The notes beneath the pieces are model-generated. The model was not told where the DNA came from. It ran no database searches and worked only from the letters and a program-made list of their open reading frames with translations. 26,524 nucleotides of DNA from the IMG/VR virus record IMGVR_UViG_3300030103_004493, positions 1 to 26,524 of that record; one strand, written 5' to 3'. A program made the translations under genes and the position numbers. The stretch's first letter is position 1. Every line of letters starts with the position of its first letter. Shown here piece after piece: positions 7,401 through 12,474 of this stretch. The DNA is from a virus.

Positions 7401-7557
7401 TGCAAACGAATCTTTTAATCAAAACGCAAATACTCCTTCTTCTTATGGCTCAGGTCAATTTATTTCTGGTGGATTTAGTGTAACCAGAGGGTCTGTTGCA
7501 TCTTCTGTACAATGGAATAAATCGGGTGATACATACCTATATATGGCATTTAAATAA
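4480..7557 (+). CDS. Giant tail adhesin with three LamG-like domains
   Basis: 1025 residues. Three concanavalin A/LamG-like jelly-roll domains lie at about 34-235, 250-452 and 468-682; each starts with a (V/L/A)xYxx(D/N) strand, continues through a W-x-F/W-x-H-(F/I) core and ends with DQVR(V/F/I)F......L(S/T)..E...LY.E or a close variant. The C-terminal third (about 690-1025) carries three GFxPD/GLxxAPD-(L/I/F)-(L/V)-(W/F/M)-(V/I)-K modules, the first ending WNWKAGG and the third ending in the last residues (YLYMAFK). This layout is typical of phage receptor-binding adhesins that recognise glycans. No catalytic motif or signal peptide. LamG-like glycan binding is established for the family; binding here is inferred. 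Confidence 0.75.
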   Translation: MSFNGQLLATGGVAQCLTDSVQVFGADGAYSSNIAVYQFNGNANDATTNYNATTQGSPSYVTGKFGQAASLSNSDTDYFTTSISPTILGNSFSLSAWVYFTQNSGGSDYYSIAGAYWNGSSGNQSWIFYVNNGTLSFFSNLTSGSITVTGGTVPLNQWNFVAFSIDDKNQISLNLNGAITTSAVSLSLRSNSINLTLGNLGPYNASRTMYGLLDQVRVFNRALSASELNVLYNETDSTTSNTNLFNEGAGVALYTLDYDASDAGGLYDGTPSNVLFGVEGQINTAGFFDGSTVAADIVLGSSFISAFDVANKSFSLWFNWDGSNPGSNGYGMPFFMNGTGLSNGRIGVQITNSNGTITAYSGTAGSNPTSTISANTWYHFALVVSGSSYEAFVNGSSIGTATNNNGVDSGTQTASIGSWFSSNYYFTGDIDQVRFFRKSLSQEEIDVLVAENPCNYTCTTDTTNYPTTNLAYYKLDNSADDETGVYDGTSTDVFYAFGRFNQAAVFNGSSSIIKDILGSGFTYATKTMTFSAWIFVTDNSNDNMIIGDGLTTATGGWGISTGYGNAPNQRLSFSVASSAMGGVQQTYSSVSIADDTWTHIAVSVDFSSVTDSIKMYINGTEDTSLVDGISGSFVDNTTYNTSIGGTWSGSAARFFEGSIDQVRIFETALTSSQVSELYNEKPCADTSNFAATLYEGNSSYVSNVGFQPDLLWVKGITFSSNNRLFDVVRTASAGSLSSNQTAVNATASGQIITSFEANGFIAPLQAGDVNQSGQDFVAWNWKAGGNAVLNEEGTIDSQVSANTGSGFSIATFTGVGYPNATNAEVGHGLTQAPDIVFIKGTGGTGQSGGAGAWVVGTGVLASNNWTGAFYLNSSAAYYTAINYFFNGAATDSVVKVKTDWFVNGANNTYVMYSWHSVSGQSSISTYEGDGTNDNSKQITGLGFDPSFVMVKNVDSAGGNWDIIDKARGGGNNLYANESFNQNANTPSSYGSGQFISGGFSVTRGSVASSVQWNKSGDTYLYMAFK

Positions 7558-7565
7558 AATAATTT

Positions 7566-7865
7566 ATGGATATAATAATAATAATTATAGTAATGGTAGG
7601 GGTATTAATAGTACTTAACATGGTGGTAGCTATTATGCTTGCAAAAAAAGGATTTACTAAAGATGAAAACAACAATATGATCCCCGACATTTTAGAGGAA
7701 AAATTTGCGGATATTAAAGCAGATGTTTCAAATAAGGTAGACAGAGTAGGTCAAGAACTTAAAGACGTATCAATAGCAATTAAAGAAGTTGGTAAACAAA
7801 TAAGCCATGTTCCCAAAGCTGTTCAAGGACAAAAAAGAATAGGCAAAAAAATCAAAAAAAGATAG
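7566..7865 (+). CDS. Single-pass membrane protein, lysis-associated candidate
   Basis: 99 residues. An N-terminal hydrophobic helix (residues 2-27, isoleucine-rich, ending AIMLAKK) is followed by KDENNNMIPDILEEKF, which resembles an acidic metal-binding turn (D-x-N-x-N-x-I-P-D), then a heptad-like helix (KVDRVGQELKDVSIAIKEV) and a Lys-rich tail. The form, one TM helix plus a coiled coil, suits a holin, an i-spanin-like protein or a tail/lysis membrane anchor. The next genes are a small TM protein, a peptidase and a holin-like protein, so lysis is the best guess. Not resolved further. Confidence 0.5.
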   Translation: MDIIIIIIVMVGVLIVLNMVVAIMLAKKGFTKDENNNMIPDILEEKFADIKADVSNKVDRVGQELKDVSIAIKEVGKQISHVPKAVQGQKRIGKKIKKR

Positions 7866-7917
7866 TTTATGTTTTTTACAAATACTTCTGCTGGTAATAT
7901 TAATTTTGTTTATGATT

Positions 7918-8091
7918 ATGTTGAATCTAAAAACGGAGAAATTGACAGACCTAAAAATATACAGTCTTAATATTGGTGCTTTAGCCACCTCTATGACTGA
8001 TATTGATGTAGCGCTGAAAATCTTAGCTACAGCTATTGCAATCGGCTATACTTTACATAAGTGGTACATAATGTATGGAAAGAATAAGTAA
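7918..8091 (+). CDS. Small membrane protein, holin candidate
   Basis: 57 residues from ATG 7918; ATGs at 7906 and 7912 in the same frame would add a few residues. I chose 7918 because the preceding MFMI looks like leader sequence, but the start is uncertain. One probable TM helix (about residues 31-50, ending YTLHKWYIMYGKNK) with a basic C-terminus. It overlaps the peptidase gene by 17 bases, which suggests coupled translation. Short TM proteins with a DIDVALKI..IGYTLHKW-like pattern are common beside phage endolysins in marine phages. Holin function is inferred from position only. Confidence 0.5.
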   Translation: MLNLKTEKLTDLKIYSLNIGALATSMTDIDVALKILATAIAIGYTLHKWYIMYGKNK

Positions 8092-8545
8092 TCATGTTTC
8101 ATATAAAGAAGCAACTAAATCTAATACCGCAACAAGGCTAAACATAGACAATACACCTACGGCTTATGCCCTTAGCAACATGACTGCAGTTGCTATAAAC
8201 ATATTTGAACCACTTAGGCGTTATGTTGGTGGTCCAATCAAAATAAATTCATTTTATAGATGTGAAGATTTAAATACTGCTATTGGAGGTAGTAGCCAGT
8301 CTCAGCATTGCCAAGGTAGAGCTATGGATTTAGACGATACTTTCGGATATAAAACCAATGCTGAAATGTTTAATTATATTAAAAATGAATTAAATTTTGA
8401 TCAGATAATTTGGGAGTTTGGAGATGATAAAAATCCTGACTGGATTCATGTTAGCTATGTATCTAATGAAGAAAACAGAGGAAAAATACTTCAAGCATAT
8501 AAGCAAGACGGAAAAACAAAATATAAATTATATGAGCAAGCCTAA
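8075..8545 (+). CDS. M15-type peptidoglycan peptidase (endolysin)
   Basis: 156 residues, matching the single-domain M15/Peptidase_M15_3 endolysin size. The zinc-site pattern is present: SQSQH78..GRAMD85, and IH125 in PDWIHVSY, with the SFYR..LNTAIGG segment (59-72) before it. These enzymes cut the peptide stems of peptidoglycan (L-Ala-D-Glu or D-Ala-D-Ala type). No signal peptide or TM helix, so it would need a holin to cross the membrane. It overlaps the small TM gene upstream (17 bases) and the holin-like gene downstream (14 bases). Assignment is by motif; the exact bond cut is unknown. Confidence 0.85.
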   Translation: MERISNHVSYKEATKSNTATRLNIDNTPTAYALSNMTAVAINIFEPLRRYVGGPIKINSFYRCEDLNTAIGGSSQSQHCQGRAMDLDDTFGYKTNAEMFNYIKNELNFDQIIWEFGDDKNPDWIHVSYVSNEENRGKILQAYKQDGKTKYKLYEQA

Positions 8546-9032
8546 AAAAAAGTTTGGACAAACAACAGTTGGACGTATATTAAAAGCTTCTATTGGATTG
8601 ATAAACCCAACTTTAGGTAAATTAGTTCAAGGTGATATGTCTGTAGAGGAAGTCGTAAATTCTATTAAAAATTCTGACGCTCCACCAGAGGACAAAATAA
8701 GAGCTCAAGAAATGGTGCTAGAGGCGTATGAAGCTGAAGTGGCTGATAGAGCCTCAGCTAGACAAAGAGAAATGACGGCTTTAGCTGCAGGATCAAACGA
8801 CTTGCTTTTTAAAACGGTCGGCTGGGGTATTACTTTGTGTTTTATCGGCGTAGTTGCAGGGGCTATTGGACTATGGGAAATACCTAAAGAATCACAGAGA
8901 TTGTTTGATATGGGTTTTGGTGCAGTAGTAGCTGCCTTTACTCAAGTTATAGGTTATTATTTTGGATCTTCCGCAGGTAGTAAGCAAAAAACACATTTAA
9001 TTAATACAAGCTCAGATAATGATAAATTATAA
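8532..9032 (+). CDS. Holin-like membrane protein
   Basis: 166 residues from ATG 8532. The frame is open further upstream to 8418, but that would overlap the peptidase for 128 bases; 8532 gives a normal 14-base overlap and a basic start (MSKPKKKFG). Residues about 30-85 are helical and acidic with AEVADRASARQREM, followed by two TM helices (about 93-115 and 125-145) and a hydrophilic tail. The pre-TM D-x-x-S-A-R-x-R-E pattern and two hydrophobic helices resemble GTA_holin_3TM-type holins. Adjacent to the peptidase, so membrane release is the likely role. Family recognised by eye. Confidence 0.6.
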   Translation: MSKPKKKFGQTTVGRILKASIGLINPTLGKLVQGDMSVEEVVNSIKNSDAPPEDKIRAQEMVLEAYEAEVADRASARQREMTALAAGSNDLLFKTVGWGITLCFIGVVAGAIGLWEIPKESQRLFDMGFGAVVAAFTQVIGYYFGSSAGSKQKTHLINTSSDNDKL

Positions 9033-9147
9033 AAAATCTAATTTGAAGCCTAATATTAAAAGACCTGGTGTTCATGCTAAAACCAAAACTTCTTCATTAA
9101 AGTCCTCTCGTAATTACCGTAAGTTATACCGAGGGCAGGGCAGATAA
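9019..9147 (+). CDS. Conserved-looking basic peptide (42 aa)
   Basis: 42 residues, overlapping the holin-like gene by 14 bases. Very basic: GVHAKTKTSSLKSSRNYRKL and then YRGQGR at the C-terminus. I recall near-identical short peptides (GVHAKxKTSxLKxSxxY.K.YRGQGR) in many Bacteroidota phage genomes next to lysis or packaging genes, with no known function. No Cys, no membrane segment. It ends one base before the promoter box at 9148. Its charge suggests RNA or DNA binding, which is inference. Confidence 0.6.
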   Translation: MINYKKSNLKPNIKRPGVHAKTKTSSLKSSRNYRKLYRGQGR

Positions 9148-9155
9148 AATATTTG
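9148..9155 (+). promoter_or_regulatory. Bacteroidota-type -7 box (one mismatch)
   Basis: AATATTTG, matching TAnnTTTG at seven of the eight positions (first base A). The last base lies 30 bases before the ATG at 9185, matching the spacing of the boxes at 1104, 14937 and 18458. No -33 TTG is evident. The leader carries the AATCTAAT element shared with 14972 and 17684. Confidence 0.5.
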
Positions 9156-9170
9156 TATATTTAACTTTAA

Positions 9171-9187
9171 TTAAATCTAATCTAATG
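9171..9187 (+). promoter_or_regulatory. Leader element AATCTAATCTAATG
   Basis: The leader reads TTAAATCTAATCTAATG, a tandem CTAAT directly joined to the start codon. Close versions precede the ATGs at 14972 (TTTAAATCTAATG) and 17684 (AAATTTAATCTAATG). It is not Shine-Dalgarno-like. It may be a translation enhancer for the first gene of each unit; function inferred from recurrence. Confidence 0.5.
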
Positions 9188-9409
9188 GATATTAGAAAAA
9201 TATCTGTTGGTCCAGACTATAAATCCGGAGCAATGCACTACATAGTGGGTCAAGAAGTTTTAAATGGAAAATATTTTATTCATTTAATACAGCACGATAA
9301 TGATGTAGACTCAATTAGAATATGGATACAAAGAAAAGATGAAATACTATTGTGGAAAGAATTTACATCATCAGTACCTATTTCTATAGAATATAATATT
9401 AACTTTTAA
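9185..9409 (+). CDS. Unknown protein (74 aa)
   Basis: 74 residues, mixed beta/alpha, with the start MDIRKISVGPDYKSGAMHY and a C-terminal PISIEYNINF. No Cys, no TM. It is the first gene after the promoter at 9148 and its TAA overlaps the next ATG (TAATG), so it is coupled to the co-chaperonin-like gene. I recall similar short proteins at this position in marine phages, always unnamed. The position suggests a role in head morphogenesis or regulation of this late unit, but nothing specific can be said. Confidence 0.65.
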   Translation: MDIRKISVGPDYKSGAMHYIVGQEVLNGKYFIHLIQHDNDVDSIRIWIQRKDEILLWKEFTSSVPISIEYNINF

Positions 9410-9972
9410 TGAAGTCACCCTTCTACTTTATTGTGGAGCCTGTACAAGGCAAACGATATAATAATACTAAAAATATTTCGGGTATTGATTTTATTACTAG
9501 TACAAGCGAAGAGGACTTTACAGTGTCAAATAGAAAAGGTATAGTTATATCAGTTCCTTTAAATTATAAAGGTCCGGTTAAAGTAGGAGATATTCTTCTA
9601 GTTCATCATAATGTATTTAAATATTACAATGACATGAAAGGCAGGCAGCAAAGTGGTAAAAGCTTTTTTAAGGACAATTTATTTTTTGTAGATAATAGTC
9701 AGTTTTTTATGTATAATCATAATAATCAGTGGATTAGTCATGATAAATATTGTTTTGTAAGGCCAATAAAAAAACAAAAGTCATTTATGTTTAAACGTGG
9801 TAAAGAAGAGCCACTTATGGGGGAAATGATTTACCCTAATGAGTATATTTTATCTCATGGAATAAAACCAGGGGCACTAGTTAGTTTTCAGCCAGATACT
9901 GAGTATGAGTTTAATGTTGACGGAGAAAAGCTTTATAGGATGTATGATCACCAAATAACTATGTTAATATGA
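9409..9972 (+). CDS. GroES/Cpn10-like co-chaperonin
   Basis: 187 residues. The first half fits the Cpn10 fold order: FYFIVEP (5-11), a loop ending SGIDFI (24-29) like the GroES mobile loop with its Gly-Ile-Val/Leu hydrophobic contact, GIVISV (44-49) matching the G-x-V-x-x-V strand, and VKVGDILLVHHN (57-68) matching VKVGDxVxF. A second partial barrel follows: GEMIY (138-142), GIKPGALVSF (151-160) and a final YRMYDHQITML like the SDILA ending. Phage co-chaperonins (T4 gp31 type) help host GroEL fold the capsid protein; this gene sits upstream of terminase and capsid genes. Overlaps neighbours by one to four bases. By eye only, but the motif order is good. Confidence 0.6.
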   Translation: MKSPFYFIVEPVQGKRYNNTKNISGIDFITSTSEEDFTVSNRKGIVISVPLNYKGPVKVGDILLVHHNVFKYYNDMKGRQQSGKSFFKDNLFFVDNSQFFMYNHNNQWISHDKYCFVRPIKKQKSFMFKRGKEEPLMGEMIYPNEYILSHGIKPGALVSFQPDTEYEFNVDGEKLYRMYDHQITMLI

Positions 9973-10250
9973 GTTCAGAACTTTTAAAACAACAAATAAT
10001 AGTAGCAGGTAAAAAAGCTGTGGAACAGTTAATCAAGGTGGCAAAAGAGGATATAATTAAACCTGATCCCGAAGATGAGTTGGCTGCAGATAGGTTAAAG
10101 AATGCAGCGGCAACTAAAAAGCTTGCAATATTTGATGCGTTTGACATATTAAATAAAATTGATCAAGAGCAAGAGAATCTAATAACAAACAAAGAAAATG
10201 GCCATAAAGTTGAAACAAGACAGGGATTTGCCGAAAGAAGATCAAAATAG
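9969..10250 (+). CDS. Helical protein, candidate small terminase subunit
   Basis: 93 residues, almost wholly helical and charged, with no TM. Core ADRLKNAAATKKLAIFDAFD (about 40-59) followed by ILNKIDQEQENL. Position directly upstream of, and overlapping, the large terminase is the usual place for the small terminase, which binds DNA at the packaging site. The last 53 bases overlap the large terminase start in another frame. Length is short for TerS, and no clear helix-turn-helix is visible, so the assignment is contextual. Confidence 0.45.
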   Translation: MSSELLKQQIIVAGKKAVEQLIKVAKEDIIKPDPEDELAADRLKNAAATKKLAIFDAFDILNKIDQEQENLITNKENGHKVETRQGFAERRSK

Positions 10251-12474
10251 ATTATTCTACGTAGTTAAAAACTTAATACCAGCAGCTGCTCTTTCCAAAA
10301 AAAATAAAGGTAAAACATGGATTTATGGTTATAATGAACAATATGATATTGTCGTAATTAGTAAAAATGGACAAATTGGTAGTATAGTTAATATTAATGG
10401 TCTTAATATAGCTTTACCTCCCCAAGCATCGAATATTGTTCAAAGATCTGAGAATAAATCTAAACAATTTTGGGAAAGGAAAGATTTGCCAAAAGAATTA
10501 AGTAGAATACATTCAATATTTCAATGGAATGAAATGCCTAGTAATTTTAAAAATAAATGGGTAGAATACATTGAAACAGAATTTGATAATAGAGAATTAG
10601 GACATTGGTTTTATAATAATGGAAAACCAACATACATAACAGGGTCTCATTACATGTATCTTCAATGGACAAGTATTGACGTAGGGTACCCTGATTTTCG
10701 TGAAGCTAATCGTATATTTTTTATATTTTGGGAAGCTTGTAAGGCTGACAAAAGATCTTTTGGTTTAGTATATTTAAAGATCAGACGGTCAGGTTTTTCT
10801 TTTATGGGATCTTCTGAATGTGTTAATACGGGAACGTTAGTTAAAGATTCAAGAGTTGGCATACTTTCAAAAACTGGATCTGATGCCAAAAAAATGTTTA
10901 CAGACAAAGTTGTACCAATCGCAAACAGACTTCCGTTTTTTTTCAAGCCAATACAAGACGGAATGGATAAACCTAAAACTGAATTAGCATTTAGGGTACC
11001 AGCTTCTAAAATAACCAAAAAGAACATGTATGACACAGTAGATGATGAGCTTTATGGTTTAGATACGACTATAGACTGGAAAAATACTGATGAAAACTCT
11101 TATGATGGTGAAAAATTACTTTTATTAGTACACGATGAGAGCGGTAAATGGGTAAGGCCTAACAACATTTTAAATAATTGGAGGGTTACCAAAACCTGTT
11201 TGCGATTAGGTAGTAAGATCATCGGTAAATGTATGATGGGTTCCACGTCAAATTCTTTGAGCAAAGGTGGAGATAATTTTAAAAAGCTTTATGAAGATAG
11301 TAATGTAGAAACACGAAACACAAATGGACAGACAAAAAGTGGCATGTATTCACTTTTTATTCCTATGGAATGGAATATGGAAGGATTTATAGATAAATAC
11401 GGTATGCCTGTTTTTTATAAACCAGAAACAAAAGTCTTAGGTGTGGATGATGAATATATTTATAACGGAGCTATTGACTATTGGCAAGCGGAAGTAGATT
11501 CATTTAAAAGCGATCCCGATGCCCTAAATGAATTTTATAGACAATTTCCTAGGACAGAATCCCATGCATTTCGGGACGAAAGCAAAACTTCACTTTTTAA
11601 TCTTACAAAAATATATCAGCAAATAGATTACAATGATTCTTTAGTGATTCAGCATCACGTGACTAGGGGAAGATTCTATTGGGAAAATGGAATACAAGAC
11701 TCCAAAGTAATATTTACTCCTGATCCTAAAGGTAGGTTTAAAGTTTCTTGGATGCCAAATAAAAACATAACTAATAAAAAATATAAAAAATATAACCAAT
11801 ATTTTCCACTTAATGAACATATAGGTGCATTTGGCTGTGATTCTTACGACATATCAGGTACTGTGGTAGGCAGGGGTTCTAATGGTGCCTTACATGGTTT
11901 GACAAAGTTTAACATGGAAGAAGCGCCTAGTAACGAGTTTTTTTTAGAATACGTTGCAAGACCTCAAACAGCAGAGGTTTTTTTTGAAGAGGTGTTGATG
12001 GCTTGTGTGTTCTATAGCATGCCTATTCTTATAGAAAACAATAAACCTAGACTTTTGTATCATTTTAAAAACAGAGGATATAGAGGATTTTGCATGAATA
12101 GACCAGATAAGCATTACACTAAATTATCTAAAACAGAAAAAGAATTAGGAGGCATTCCCAATACATCTGAAGACGTAAAACAATCACATGCATCTGCAAT
12201 AGAGTCTTATATTGAAAAGCATATTGGTTTAGATTTGTCGGGCGCTTATCGAGAGCCTACGGAAATGGGAACTATGTATTTTTCTCAAACATTAGAAGAG
12301 TGGGCAAGGTTTGATATAAACAATCGTACAAAGTTTGATGCCACGATAAGTTCAGGTTTAGCGGTCATGGCAAATCAAAAAAACCTGTATTTACCTGAAC
12401 AAAAACAAAACAAAATAAATCTTAACTTTGCAAGATATGCTAATAATGGAATATATAGTGAATTAATCAAATAG
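10198..12474 (+). CDS. terL: Terminase large subunit (TerL)
   Basis: 758 residues. The ATPase part has a Walker A-like loop at about 192-203 (YLKIRRSGFSFM) that lacks the usual GKS/GKT, a Walker B at 307-314 (LLLLVHDE, Asp313-Glu314) and a coupling-type motif near 350 (GSTSNSLSKGGDNFKKLY). The nuclease part starts near 542 with GAFGCDSYDIS (Asp548, Asp551) and ends with an IESYIEKHIG segment. The RRSGFS-type loop is a variant I associate with crAss-like and related phages. TerL powers DNA packaging through the portal and cuts the concatemer. Start 10198 is preferred because the next in-frame Met is about residue 110. The portal follows without a gap. Confidence 0.85.
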   Translation: MAIKLKQDRDLPKEDQNRLFYVVKNLIPAAALSKKNKGKTWIYGYNEQYDIVVISKNGQIGSIVNINGLNIALPPQASNIVQRSENKSKQFWERKDLPKELSRIHSIFQWNEMPSNFKNKWVEYIETEFDNRELGHWFYNNGKPTYITGSHYMYLQWTSIDVGYPDFREANRIFFIFWEACKADKRSFGLVYLKIRRSGFSFMGSSECVNTGTLVKDSRVGILSKTGSDAKKMFTDKVVPIANRLPFFFKPIQDGMDKPKTELAFRVPASKITKKNMYDTVDDELYGLDTTIDWKNTDENSYDGEKLLLLVHDESGKWVRPNNILNNWRVTKTCLRLGSKIIGKCMMGSTSNSLSKGGDNFKKLYEDSNVETRNTNGQTKSGMYSLFIPMEWNMEGFIDKYGMPVFYKPETKVLGVDDEYIYNGAIDYWQAEVDSFKSDPDALNEFYRQFPRTESHAFRDESKTSLFNLTKIYQQIDYNDSLVIQHHVTRGRFYWENGIQDSKVIFTPDPKGRFKVSWMPNKNITNKKYKKYNQYFPLNEHIGAFGCDSYDISGTVVGRGSNGALHGLTKFNMEEAPSNEFFLEYVARPQTAEVFFEEVLMACVFYSMPILIENNKPRLLYHFKNRGYRGFCMNRPDKHYTKLSKTEKELGGIPNTSEDVKQSHASAIESYIEKHIGLDLSGAYREPTEMGTMYFSQTLEEWARFDINNRTKFDATISSGLAVMANQKNLYLPEQKQNKINLNFARYANNGIYSELIK

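Noticed and set aside
7869-7970. 33-residue ORF between the two small membrane proteins
   Set aside because: It overlaps most of the start region of the better supported TM protein and has no recognisable feature; it cannot be excluded.
8418-8531. Upstream extension of the holin-like gene to 8418
   Set aside because: It would overlap the peptidase for 128 bases in another frame; ATG 8532 gives a normal short overlap and a typical basic N-terminus.
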